A stretch of 64,000 bases of DNA from Branchiostoma floridae (Eukaryota; Chordata; Leptocardii; Amphioxiformes; Branchiostomatidae), in assembly GCF_000003815.2 (NCBI RefSeq), contig NC_049983.1:25725003-25789002 (forward strand), in the 5' to 3' direction. The translations under genes and the position numbers were made by a program. Every line of letters starts with the position of its first letter. Position 1 is the first letter of the stretch. This document shows, in pieces, positions 1 to 10,409 of this stretch. The notes below the pieces were generated by a model. The model was given only the letters and a program-made list of their open reading frames with translations. It made no database searches and had not been told where the DNA came from.

Positions 1-1501
1 GTGTGGGGATTCCTGAAGCTTCACAGACCAAATGGAGAGTCTCCCCCTCTATTACTGTGTTATTGTCACCCCTCCCAAACCTCGCTATTGTTGGCTCTTC
101 ACAGTCTGACATCAAATCTTCAGGACTGATATCTTTGAGCTTTTGCCCATGGAAGTTGCTGGGTCCTTCACATGTGATCTGTTTTTCAAATGAATGAGTC
201 CCAGACATTTTGAAGGGAAGCATCCTACAGTCACACTGCCAGGGGTTGTTGTGAATGCTTACAATCCAGATTGATCTCAGTTCTGCAAAAATCTCTGCTT
301 TTAGGACTGCAAGTCTGTTCTGATCTAGGAACAAAATATTAAGATGTGGTGTTGAATTGAAAGTTGCAGCTTCAATATCACTGATCTGATTACTGCGCAA
401 GAAAAGTAACTGCAAGTTTCCCAGCCCTGTAAACATGTCAGATCTAAGGTTTGTTAACTTGTTATGATTCATGTACAATTTTCTCAGTTCTGGTGTTGAA
501 TTGAAAAATCCAGCCTGAATATCACTGATCTCATTATTGCCCAGCCAAAGCACCTGCAAGTTTCCCAGCCCTGTGAACATGTCGGAGCTAAGGTTTGTCA
601 AGTTGTTCTCTTTTAAGGATAAGCTGGTCAGTTGAGGTGTTGAATTGAAAGTTCCAGCCTGAATATCACTGATCTCATTACTGTCTAAGTCAAGGTCCTC
701 CAAGTTTCCCAGCCCTGTGAACATGTCGGAGCTAAGGTTTGTTAAGTTGTTCTCATTTAACGATAAGCTGGTCAGTTGTGGTGTTGAATTGAAAGTTCCA
801 GCCTGAATATCACTGATCTCATTATTGTGCAGCCAAAGGATCTCCAAGCTTCCCAGCCCTGTAAACATGTCAGATCTGAGGGTTGTTAACTTGTTTGCAT
901 GCAGGGTCAAATTTGTCAGATATGGTGGTGAATTGAAAGCTCCAGCCTGAATATCATTGATCTCATTACTGTGTAAGTCAAGGGTCTTCAAGTTTCCCAG
1001 CCCTGTGAACATGTCAGATCTGAGATACGTCAACTTGTTATTCCACAGGGACAAACCTCTCAGTTGTGGTGTTGAATTGAAAGTTCCAGCCTGAATATCA
1101 CTGATCTCATTATCACTAAGGTTAATCGTCTCCAAGTTCCTCAGCCCTGTAAACATGTCAGATCTGAGTTTGGACAGGATGTTCTCATCAAGATCCAAAT
1201 ATTTCAGATCTGACAAGTTATATAAAGTTTGACTTTTGATTGTTGCAATATGATTGTTCCATATATATAGACGTGTCAAGTTCCCATACCGTGAGAAATC
1301 AGACTGACTTAATGTTGTGATTAGATTGTTCTCCAAATCAAGTTCAGTGATGCCTGTTGGCAGGTTCTGAGGAACACTGGTGAGGCCCCGGTTCCTACAG
1401 TCAGCAGTAGAACCTCTAATGTTGCAGGAAGCTTCTGTTGATCCAAACACCTTCAGGATGATCAGAATGGATAACAGCATCCCTGGCAGCTTTTCACCCA
1501 T
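1..1501 (-). CDS. LRR-Ig transmembrane receptor, copy 1 (partial, cut by window edge)
   Basis: Reading from the ATG at 1501 down to base 1, I find no in-frame stop over 500 codons. The product starts with a signal peptide (MGEKLPGMLLS...). About 14 leucine-rich repeats follow, then the LRR C-terminal cap (NNPWQCDC type), and the gene leaves the window inside the Ig domain. It aligns base for base with copy 2 at a constant offset of 6,283, so there is no net indel. The start is placed at the signal-peptide ATG because a splice-acceptor-like CTGTACCAG lies just upstream, with a 5' leader beyond it. Family knowledge: LRR-Ig proteins are surface receptors or adhesion molecules; the ligand is unknown. 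Differences from copy 2 fall mostly at solvent-exposed x positions of LxxLxLxxN. Confidence 0.85.
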   Translation of the reverse strand, partial: MGEKLPGMLLSILIILKVFGSTEASCNIRGSTADCRNRGLTSVPQNLPTGITELDLENNLITTLSQSDFSRYGNLTRLYIWNNHIATIKSQTLYNLSDLKYLDLDENILSKLRSDMFTGLRNLETINLSDNEISDIQAGTFNSTPQLRGLSLWNNKLTYLRSDMFTGLGNLKTLDLHSNEINDIQAGAFNSPPYLTNLTLHANKLTTLRSDMFTGLGSLEILWLHNNEISDIQAGTFNSTPQLTSLSLNENNLTNLSSDMFTGLGNLEDLDLDSNEISDIQAGTFNSTPQLTSLSLKENNLTNLSSDMFTGLGNLQVLWLGNNEISDIQAGFFNSTPELRKLYMNHNKLTNLRSDMFTGLGNLQLLFLRSNQISDIEAATFNSTPHLNILFLDQNRLAVLKAEIFAELRSIWIVSIHNNPWQCDCRMLPFKMSGTHSFEKQITCEGPSNFHGQKLKDISPEDLMSDCEEPTIARFGRGDNNTVIEGETLHLVCEASGIPT

Positions 1502-1954
1502 GATGGTATCTGTGCCCTGGTACAGGAATATGGGACCCGGTATAAAATCATTACTAACTACAGTCATGTATAATATAAGTCCTCTTTTTAGACACAGAAT
1601 TTCATCTGACAATATATCTGCCGGATGACAAGCATGATGAAATTGATTACAAGAAGAATGCCGTCATTTGCATTATTGCAATAATCTAACAATTTCATAT
1701 AAGTTCTATGATTATAGAATTATTTTGAAGTCACCCTTCTTTAAAACAAAGACTTTTAGAAATCTACCACCCCTTGAACAGTTCTGCAATGGTACAGCCC
1801 ATATTATCAACATTACCCAAGTGGGGAAGAAGGAAGGAAGTTCAACTTTATATAGAACAGGTCACAGTGCACCACAGCCATGAAAAAGAGTTTTAAATAA
1901 AAACAGTATGGTACAAATGTGCATGTGCCTGCTTTTGTATTAATATTTTCATTT

Positions 1955-2325
1955 TAGGCCACACCAATTTAATTTCTTGGTTCACGGATTCGCTCGCTCC
2001 TATTTTTTGGGGAAAAAAATAAAAATAAAAATTACCACTCAGCAAATTTTCACCATTAATGAAACCATTCACCAACTTTCTGGTGTAGCAAACATAAAAA
2101 CTGACACTACTTTTGTAATTTTCAACGAACAGGTGCTGTTACTGTACAGTAATAGTGTTTTTGTACTTTTTTCAAGCTGAAAACTTTTTTTCTTTATGTT
2201 TGGGATTAGCCCTTACCTTTACCCGAACCATTTTACAATTTTTATTTTTATTTTTATTTCGCCCTCTCGCTCCATATTTTTTATGAAAAAATCCATGAAC
2301 CAAGAAATTAAATGGGTGTGGCCTT
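1955..2325. mobile_element. MITE, GGCCACACC family, copy 1
   Basis: The ends form an inverted repeat: AGGCCACACCAATTTAATTT on the left, its complement before 2,325 on the right. Inner arms share 'ttggttcacggatt' and the 'cgctcgctcc' motif. No coding capacity is seen. Confidence 0.75.
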
Positions 2326-2712
2326 ATCAATCCATGAAAATGTATTTCTTCATCATATGACAAAAGAGCCACAACTTGGTTCTGAAAAAAGTGCACATTC
2401 CAAAAGTGGCTGACTAAGTGAATGATGAAGTAATAAAAAAAAGATAAAAGAAGCTTTTCCTTTTGATACAAATGATAATTGCAACATCTTTTGTTCAGGA
2501 GCGGAAATTAAAACCAAGAATTTGATCACACTAATATTTCTAAAATAAATAAAAAATGCTGTTAATTCTTGCACTTTAAAAATAATCTGTGATTTGAACT
2601 CACTCACAGTAGTTAGACTTCTACGCAACATATATTCTGTAGATGTACTGGTACATTTCCATTGTAAAGTTTACAAGGATAAGATAGACCCATGTTTTCT
2701 ATGAGGAAAAGA

Positions 2713-3293
2713 CTTACCTGAGTGTGAAGTTTTAACTTGGCAGAAAATTGCAGTCTTTACTGCGAAGAAGTGATGAAGGACTTTTCTTCTCCTCCTTGTA
2801 AGAACTGCTGTGCCTGTTGTGTAAGACAAGACACAAGTATGGCATTCCTGTTCCTCTATCGTGTGTAGCTTTAAAATGATGGTAAATATAACATTCGTAG
2901 TAAGTTATATACGTTATACTATGATGGTTTTTTCTTGTCTTACAGTAATATGGCTTACTTGGTATCAACTTTTAGCAGTCTTGCCCCCTTTGCTTTTACT
3001 GTCTTGTGTGTATCCCTGACAAGGAAATGACCAGAAAAATTATTAATCTGCTTCATTTTGGTGTATTTTCTGATTATTTTCAGTCTTCAAATGTAATATT
3101 GATCAAAAATATTATTTCCTTTCTTTAGTCAACAAGTCACTTAAATGTGTTGACTTAGGGCAGAAGTGTCACAAAATTTCACAGAAATACACAGTGAAAC
3201 GTCTGTTACTGTACATGTAATAATCACAAATTCACAATTTATCTAGTTGATTGACTAGCAGTACAAGTCCTCAACATAAGACAGAGACTTACC
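2713..3293 (-). other. 5' leader of LRR-Ig copy 1 with two splice donors
   Basis: On the minus strand there are strong donors CAG|GTAAGT (exon end 2,719) and GGG|GTAAGT-like CTGG|GTAAGT (exon end 3,293). Both are conserved in the duplicate (9,009 and 9,598). They most likely end untranslated leader exons spliced to the acceptor just upstream of the receptor ATG. Acceptors of the leader exons were not resolved. Confidence 0.45.
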
Positions 3294-3424
3294 CAGAGAC
3301 TCCGTCCTGATGACACATGTATGTGAACTTGAAGTCGATCCTGCAGGCTGGAATGGCCTTTCGTTGGAAGTGTGCGCCAAAAGACTTACATGTACTGTAT
3401 AAGGGACTGTGCAATAGTTAGCAG

Positions 3425-3570
3425 GAAGGGGGGCTGGTGTGTTGGTGAGGGCCTTGGGAAATTTTGTTGGCTTGGGGGGAGGGCGATGGGAGAAATTTGG
3501 GGATGGGGGAGGGCCACAGAAAATATTTTGAGGTTGGGGAAAGGGCGTGGAAAAATATTTTGGAGTTTAG
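3425..3570 (+). repeat. G-rich degenerate repeat, copy 1
   Basis: Repeats of the type 'gggcgatgggagaaatttgggg' recur here and again at about 9,725-9,870. They are open in several frames but have no recognisable protein. This is a low-complexity region at the fading edge of the duplication. Confidence 0.5.
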
Positions 3571-3870
3571 GAATTTGTTCTACCATCCTACCTGTAGGTA
3601 TGAACAGTTTTCCCCTTTCTTTCCAGCTTTGTGCCAAGTTGGAACTGTTCCAAAAGTATCCCTCCCATTGTTTCTCATCGTTGCATGTGCATGTCACATA
3701 CACATATCTGGAATACGGACATAATTTATTATCATATAGCCAGATGGAGTTGGCCAATCAGAGGCCCCCATTTCCTTTGGGTTATCAGGCCGTAACGTCA
3801 CACTTTTTCAGCTTTAATCGTCAATTCAAACAAAAGAACCACAAGCGCGCAACTGCAGTTGTTTGAATTT

Positions 3871-5340
3871 TCCACAACCGTGCACTACTTAGAATCAAAC
3901 TATGGAATCCCGGGCCGTACCGCAAAATGCCACTTTAAGTGAAACGGGACTGTACGTGAAACAACAACAATGCCTATCAGTTTGGATAGGCCTGATGATA
4001 ATAACGTTAATACCCCGCCTTATCCTCGGTGTATATGGTGAGATAATCGGTTCTACATTCAATTTGTTCTTTGTAAGTTTTCACACAAGTTCACCGTAAT
4101 AGGACCTAATAGTCGCCTCTGTCAGGTCTCATATCAGCTATGCGTTGATTTACATCATTCACCTGGACTTCAGGAAGAATAGTGACCTTTCAGTCACTAG
4201 TGGAGATCCAGATCAAACCAAACCAAAACATAATATCATAATACAGTAACTGTACAATGCATAAGTATGTGCATGTAGCACTTAGTCAATGGGGGTGTGG
4301 GGTGGGGCAAGAATTTTCTGTAATGCAAGGGTCACATTTCCATCAAGTATATGCCTTACGGGAACAAAAAGTATGACGTACGTACAGTGGTGGTATTTGT
4401 TTGCTTTTTTCAAGCTGAAAATGTATTCAGGAATTCTTTTAATTTTGTATTAGCCCTTATCTTTTAATCCCATCTCAGACATTGTGCATTAAAGTACAAA
4501 CTTTTTTCGCCCTGTTGCTCCATATTTATTCTAGAAACATCCAAGCTACATTTTGTTCAACTCTACTTCTGATGCTTCCATCCACTGTAGGTTATACATC
4601 ATCAGCTGAATCAGTATAGCAAATATTAGATATTGTACAGTGAAAAAAAAAAAATTTACCGCAGTACATGTAGATAGGCAAAATCTCTAATAACTAAATG
4701 CAATTCTTCCATCAAATGCTAAGAAACCTCAGCCACTTTAAACTTGATTGTACTAAGATTTTGGTGAAAAATCAAATATGTGATATCTAAATGTGAAAAA
4801 GTAAATGAGTAGGCTAAATGTTTCAAATCTTACATAAAGTTTAGATGTATATTATATTGACTACCACTCTGCATATGTCCAAACTATTAGTACATATTTC
4901 TGTATAATGTTAATCTAAAACCCAATGTTAATGATATATACCATATTTTGCAAACAACTATCAGTTTGTTAAGAGTGTACAAAATATTAGCCCAAACACG
5001 GTATTTCAGTGACACTGCTGACTAAAATAGGTGAAAGTTAACAATAATATTTTTGCTTCTTCCAATCACTTTTCTAGCTCTTGTTAAGCAGGAAACACAC
5101 ATCAAGTATTTTGCTAGGCTGGAGAAACAGGATATAACAAACATCACCGTATGAATCTGTGAGTAGAGTTTTGTTTTAACAAATCACAAATATCTTTCTG
5201 AATAATGATATTCATAATTCTACACCACAACTTTCAAACTTTCTGCCAGATGTCATGCTTGCATTATAAATCACAGCATTTTGAAGTTGATCTGGTTTGT
5301 TTTGGGTCAGATTTGATTGAGGAAAAAGTTCTGATGTTTT
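3871..5340. other. Spacer without recognised gene
   Basis: AT-rich sequence between the two receptor units. I see no exon with protein similarity, no tRNA and no clear terminal inverted repeats. It is presumably the 3' flank of copy 2. Confidence 0.5.
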
Positions 5341-5460
5341 GAGGGAATCACAAATTGTGAGCCAGAAGGGAAGTGTAGGTATGCTGCTGCTCAAGGGTTT
5401 CTTTCCTCAGCTGTTGGTAATGGTTTGTAGTATCAGCACCATGGACAGCTGCTGGATCAT

Positions 5461-5580
5461 TCTGGTTATCAGCCTGTGTCTGGTTATCAGCCTGTGTCTG
5501 GTTATCAGTCTGTGTCTGGTTATCAGCCTGTGTCTGATTATCAGCCTGTGTCTGGTTATCAGCTTTTGTCTTGTTATCAG
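5461..5580. repeat. 18-bp tandem repeat (VNTR), block 1
   Basis: About six units of 'ggttatcagcctgtgtct', with one or two substitutions each. It lies inside a ~240-bp duplication that also contains the YxxL cassette. Confidence 0.9.
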
Positions 5581-5700
5581 CTGACTTATCATCATGAATC
5601 TGAAGGGATGTGTAGGTATGCTCCTGCTCAATGGTTTCTTTCCTCAGCTGTTGGTAATGGTTTGTATTATCAGCACCATGGACAGCTGCTGGATCATTCT

Positions 5701-5828
5701 GGTTATCAGCCTGTGTCTGGTTATCAGCCTGTGTCTGGTTATCAGCCTGTGTCTGGTTATCAGCCTGTGTCTATTTATCAGCCTGGGTCTATTTATCAGC
5801 CTGGGTCTTGCTATCAGCCTGTATCTAC
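5701..5828. repeat. 18-bp tandem repeat (VNTR), block 2
   Basis: About seven units of the same 18-mer. The last three carry 'tatttatcag', which gives TAG stops on the minus strand. The flanks (5,636-5,700) duplicate 5,397-5,460. Confidence 0.9.
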
Positions 5829-5888
5829 TTATTGGCTGACTCGTCATCATTCTCATCCAAGATAATCTGCGGGGAAGCTTCAGCATCT

Positions 5889-7784
5889 TCAGCAGCTGCA
5901 ATCATCTGAATCTGAGCCTGAATGAGGTACTCTAGATCTCTTCTTGTGCCAGATTGTGAGAATGATGGTAGTAAGTAGGGCAGAGCCAACTACTGCACCA
6001 GAGATGGAACCAACACGTACAGTCAAGGAGAAGGTACCAGTAGGATCAGTAACTGAATATGACGTTACTGGTGCCATGGTAACAGTTGTGGGGATTTTGG
6101 GTTGGACAACAACAGACAGTGTGGAAGAGGCAGAGCCAACAAAATTTGCTGCAATACAGATGTACAAACCAGCATCAGCTGCAGTAACATTGGCTATGGT
6201 GATGGTACCGTTCACATCCACAGTCAGCCTCCTCAATTCAACAGTTATACCCTGTCCAGATGGGCGGATGACTGTGATGTCTGGTGTGGGGATTCCTGAA
6301 GCTTCACAGACCAATTGGAGAGTCTCCCCCTCTATTACTGTGTTATTGTGAACCCTCCCAAACCTTGCTATTGTTGGCTCTTCACAGTCTGACATCAAAT
6401 CTTCAGGACTGATATCTTTAAGGATCTGTCCATGGAAGTTGCTGGGTCCTTCACATTTGATTTGGTTTTCAAATGAATGAGACCCAGTCATTTTGAAGGG
6501 AAGCATCCTACAGTCACACTGCCAGGGGTTGTTGTCAATGGTTACAGTGGAGATTGATGACAGTTCTGCAAAAATCTCTGCTTTTAGGACTGCAAGTCTG
6601 TTGTAATCTAGGGACAAATGTGTAAGATGTGGTGTTGAATTGAAAGTTCCAGCCGGAATATCACTGATATCATTATTGGTCAGGAGAAGACGCTGTAAGT
6701 TTCCCAGCCCTGTAAACATGTCAGATCTAAGGTTTGTTAAGTTGTTCTCATTTAAGGATAATCTGATCAGTTGTGGTGTTGAATTGAAAGTTCCAGCCTG
6801 AATATCATTGATTTCATTACTGTGTAAGTCAAGGGTCTTCAAGTTTCCCAGCCCTGTGAACATGTCAGATCTGAGGGTTGTTAACTTGTTTGCACGCAGG
6901 GACAACTGAGTCAGATATTGTGTTGAACTGAAAGTTCCAGCCTGAATATCATTGATCTCATTACTGTGTAAGTCAAGGTCCTCCAAGTTTCCCAGCCCTG
7001 TGAACATGTCGGAGCTAAGGTTTGTTAACTTGTTCTCACTTAAGGATAAGATAGTCAGTTGTGGTGTTGAATTAAAAGTTCCAGCCTGAATGTCACTGAT
7101 CTTAATACTGTTTAAGAGAAGGTACCGCAAGTTTCCCAGCCCTGTGAACATGTCAGAGCTAAGGTTTGTTAACTTGTTCTCCTCTAAGATTAAGCTGGTC
7201 AGTTGTGGTGTTGAATTGAAAGTTCCAGCCTGAATTTCACTGATCTCATTACTATATAAGTTAAGGGTCTCCAAGTTTCCCAGCCCTGTGAACATGTCAG
7301 ATCTGAGATACGTCAACTTGTTATTCCACAGGTACAAAACTCTCAGTTGTGGTGTTGAATTGAAAGTTCCAGCCTGAATATCACTGATCTCATTATCACT
7401 AAGGTTAATCGTCTCCAAGTTCCTCAGCCCTGTAAACATGTCAGATCTGAGTTTGGACAGGAGGTTCTCTTCAAGATCCAAATAGTTCAGATCTGACAAG
7501 TTATATAAAGTTTGACTATTGATTGTTGCAATATGATTGTTCCCTATATATAGACGTGTCAAGCTCCCATACCGTGAGAAATCAGACTGACTTAATGTTG
7601 TGATTAGATTGTTCTCCAAATCAAGTTTAGCGATGCCTGCCGGCAGGTTCTGAGGAGCACTGGTGAGGCCCTGGCTGCTGCAGTCAGCAGTAGAACCTCT
7701 AATGTTGCAGGAAGCTTCTGTTGATCCAAACACCTTCAGGATGATCAGAAGGGATAACAGCATCCCTGGCAGCTTTTCACCCAT
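5889..7784 (-). CDS. LRR-Ig transmembrane receptor, copy 2 (complete coding exon)
   Basis: A 631-residue single-exon reading frame. Residues 1-24 are a signal peptide, and ~40-417 are leucine-rich repeats of two alternating 24-residue types (...RSDMFTGLGNL / AGTFNSTPQL...), giving a 48-residue (144-bp) period. 418-466 are the LRR C-terminal cap starting NNPWQCDC; ~468-560 are an I-set-like Ig domain (LVCEASG ... DAGLYICIA). ~593-612 are a membrane span, followed by a short ~20-residue tail (SGSDSDDCSC). An upstream alternative start adds 37 residues, but the ATG before the signal peptide fits best and sits just after an acceptor-like site. Probable role: surface recognition receptor; ligand unknown. 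The short tail may be secondary, because a longer tail persists out of frame downstream. Confidence 0.92.
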   Translation of the reverse strand: MGEKLPGMLLSLLIILKVFGSTEASCNIRGSTADCSSQGLTSAPQNLPAGIAKLDLENNLITTLSQSDFSRYGSLTRLYIGNNHIATINSQTLYNLSDLNYLDLEENLLSKLRSDMFTGLRNLETINLSDNEISDIQAGTFNSTPQLRVLYLWNNKLTYLRSDMFTGLGNLETLNLYSNEISEIQAGTFNSTPQLTSLILEENKLTNLSSDMFTGLGNLRYLLLNSIKISDIQAGTFNSTPQLTILSLSENKLTNLSSDMFTGLGNLEDLDLHSNEINDIQAGTFSSTQYLTQLSLRANKLTTLRSDMFTGLGNLKTLDLHSNEINDIQAGTFNSTPQLIRLSLNENNLTNLRSDMFTGLGNLQRLLLTNNDISDIPAGTFNSTPHLTHLSLDYNRLAVLKAEIFAELSSISTVTIDNNPWQCDCRMLPFKMTGSHSFENQIKCEGPSNFHGQILKDISPEDLMSDCEEPTIARFGRVHNNTVIEGETLQLVCEASGIPTPDITVIRPSGQGITVELRRLTVDVNGTITIANVTAADAGLYICIAANFVGSASSTLSVVVQPKIPTTVTMAPVTSYSVTDPTGTFSLTVRVGSISGAVVGSALLTTIILTIWHKKRSRVPHSGSDSDDCSC

Positions 7785-8238
7785 GATGGTATCTGTGCCC
7801 TGGTACAGGAATATGGGACCCGGTATAAAATCATTACTAACAACAGTCATGTATAATATAAGTCCTCTTTTTAGACACAGAATTTCATCTGACAATATAT
7901 CTGCCGGATGACAAGCATGATGAAATTGATTACAAGAAGAATGCCGTCATTTGCATTATTGCAATAATCTAACAATTTCATATAAGTTCTATGATTATAG
8001 AATTATTTTGAAGTTACCCTTCTTTAAAACAAAGACTTTTAGAAATCATACCACCCCTTGAACAGTTCTGCAATGGTACAGCCCATATTATCAACATTAC
8101 CCAAGTGGGGAAGAAGGAAGGAAGTTCAACTTTATATAGAACAGGTCACAGTGCACCACAGCCATGAAAAAGAGTTTTAAATAAAAACAGTATGGTACAA
8201 ATGTGCATGTGCCTGCTTTTGTATTAATATTTTCATTT

Positions 8239-8608
8239 TAGGCCACACCAATTTAATTTCTTGGTTCACGGATTCGCTCGCTCCTATTTTTTGGGAAAAA
8301 AAATAAAAATAAAAATTACCACTTTTCAATTTTCACCATTAATGAAACCATTCACCAACTTTCTGGTGTAGCAAACATAAAAACTGACACTTCTTTTGTA
8401 ATTTTCAACGAACAGGTGCTGTTACTGTACAGTAATAGTGTTTTTGTACTTTTTTCAAACTGAAAACTTTTTTTCTTTATGTTTGGGATTAGCCCTTACC
8501 TTTACCCGCACCATTTTACAATTTTTATTTTTATTTTTATTTCGCCCTCTCGCTCCATATTTTTTATGAAAAAATCCGTGAACCAAGAAATTAAATGGGT
8601 GTGGCCTT
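8239..8608. mobile_element. MITE, GGCCACACC family, copy 2
   Basis: Same insertion as 1,955-2,325, carried by the tandem duplication. Inverted ends AGGCCACACCAATTTAATTT and complement. Confidence 0.75.
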
Positions 8609-9002
8609 ATCAATACATGAAAATGTATTTCTTCATCATATGACAAAAGAGCCACAACTTGGTTCTGAAAAAAGTGCACATTCCAAAAGTGGCTGACTAA
8701 GTGAATGATGAAGTAATAAAAAAAAAGATAAAAGAAGCTTTTTCCTTTTGATACAAATGATAAGTGCAACATCTTTTGTTCAGGAGCGGAAATTAAAACC
8801 AAGAATTTGATCACACTAATATTTCTAAAATAAATAAAAAATGCTGTTAATTCTTGCACTTTAAAAAGAATCTGTGATTTGAACTCACTCATTATAATAG
8901 TAGTTAGACTTCTACGCAACATATATTCTGTAGATGTACTGGTACATTTCCATTGTAAAGTTTACACGGATAAGATAGACCCATGTTTTCTATGAGGAAA
9001 AG

Positions 9003-9598
9003 ACTTACCTGTGAAGTTTTAACTTGGCAGAAAATTGCAGTCTTTACTGCGAAGAAGTGATGAAGGACTTTTCTTCTCCTCCTTGTAAGAACTGCTGTGC
9101 CTGTTGTGTAAGACAAGACACAAGTATGGCATTCCTGTTCCTCTATCGTGTGTAGCTTTAAAATGATGGTAAATATAACATTCGTAGTAAGTTATATACG
9201 TTATACTATGATGGTTTTTTCTTGTCTTACAGTAATATGGCTTACTTGGTATCAACTTTTAGCAGTCTTGCCCCCTTTGCTTTTACTGTCTTGTGTGTAT
9301 CCCTGACAAGGAAATGACCAGAAAAATTATTAATCTGCTTCATTTTGGTGTATTTTCTGATTATTTTCAGTCTTCAAATGTAATATTGATCAAGTACATT
9401 AATTTCTTTTCATTAGCAAACACAAAATGTCACTTAAATGTGTTGCTTTAGGATAGAAGTGTCACAAACTTCCACAGTAATACACAATGTATGGTCTGTT
9501 ACAGTAACTGTAAATAATCACATACTTCACAATCCATCTACATGATTGACTAAAGTCCTTATAAGCAGTGTAAGTCCTCAACATAAGACAGACTTACC
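9003..9598 (-). other. 5' leader of LRR-Ig copy 2 with two splice donors
   Basis: Minus-strand GTAAGT donors end putative leader exons at 9,009 and 9,598, matching copy 1. Presumed untranslated. Confidence 0.45.
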
Positions 9599-9869
9599 CA
9601 GAGACTCCGTCCTGATGACACATGTATGTGAACTTGAAGTCGATCCTACAGACTGGATGGCTTTAGTTGGAAGTGTGCGCCTCTGTGGGCCAAAATCTTG
9701 CTTAATTGGGACTGTACAATATTTAGCAGGGGGCGGTGTGTTGGGAAGCGGAGGAGAGCCTTGGAAGTTTTTTGGGGGGGGGGGGATGGAAAAAAGTTTG
9801 GGGTTGGGCTGGGGCCATGGAAAAACATTTGCATTTGGCGAAGGGGCATGGAAAAATAATTCAATCTAT

Positions 9870-10400
9870 GAATCGTTATACCATCATCATACTATTAGGT
9901 TTTTCCCCATTCTTACTTCCAAATCTGGAACATTGCCAGCTAATGGCAACAAGTTGGAAATGATGTGCCAGAATTGCCCCTCTCACTTTTCCTTGTATTC
10001 ACATCAGAGGTCCTGGTATAGTTGGCACACACATAATGTCAGGAAGGTGGGCATAAGGTCACAAAACTAGTAGTACAAAAAATAGTATATTTCTTGACAA
10101 ATACAAATTCATTTTTTTTTTGCAAACAGCGCAGTTATATTAGGTTAGGCCCTGGTTTGGATGTAAATCTAAAGCCCAACTTATTACATTTATTAAATAT
10201 CTATGATTCCACCAATATCATTATGCAGTACCTCAGTTTGTCAAGGCCATAAGACACCAATGGAAATCTGTATAGGTATCGATAATGTAAAAATAGGCAA
10301 GTTCAGGGTATCATAATCTCATCTGTGAACATTCCAAGCCATAATAACTCACGCCACACAGCAGCCCGCTATCTCAAGTGTACAAAAAGTCTGATTTTAA
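9870..10400. other. Spacer, nothing recognised
   Basis: AT-rich, with an oligo-T tract near 10,110. No exon or element boundary could be supported. Confidence 0.4.
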
Positions 10401-10409
10401 AAACTTCTG

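Larger units (their letters stand above)
1..3370. repeat. Left unit of a ~3.4-kb tandem duplication
   Basis: This segment is nearly identical to 6,284-9,660, including introns, leader and an embedded MITE. Similarity drops near 3,105 (9,390 in the other unit), recovers around 3,280-3,350, then fades in the G-rich stretch. Shared insertions mean the duplication is younger than the MITE. Confidence 0.9.
5348..5931 (-). pseudogene. Decayed cytoplasmic tail with duplicated YxxL-YxxL cassette
   Basis: The +1 frame relative to copy 2 reads on after the membrane segment as a hydrophilic tail (GTRRDLEYLIQAQIQ...). It then passes through ADNQTQ six-residue repeats and two near-identical cassettes containing HYQQL and, ten residues later, HTYTSL. 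It ends at a TGA at 5,348-5,350 right after the second cassette. Three TAG codons (CAG to TAG in the 18-bp repeat) and the frame offset interrupt it. Alternatively, an unseen splice could join it to the receptor. It resembles an ITAM-like arrangement with a 10-residue spacer (canonical is 6-8). Inference: an ancestral signalling tail lost in this copy or haplotype. Confidence 0.5.
6284..9660. repeat. Right unit of the ~3.4-kb tandem duplication
   Basis: Partner of 1-3,370, with offset 6,283 across the coding part. Coding, leader and MITE are all retained. Confidence 0.9.

Noticed and set aside
3372-3866. Gly-rich plus-strand frame and Pro-rich minus-strand frame
   Set aside because: Low-complexity G-rich repeat. 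Frames are not conserved in the duplicate near 9,725.
5476-5865. Plus-strand open frame rich in SGYQPV repeats
   Set aside because: The 18-bp repeat is open in several frames. The minus strand continues from a receptor tail and ends at a stop after a cassette, so the plus frame is probably a shadow.
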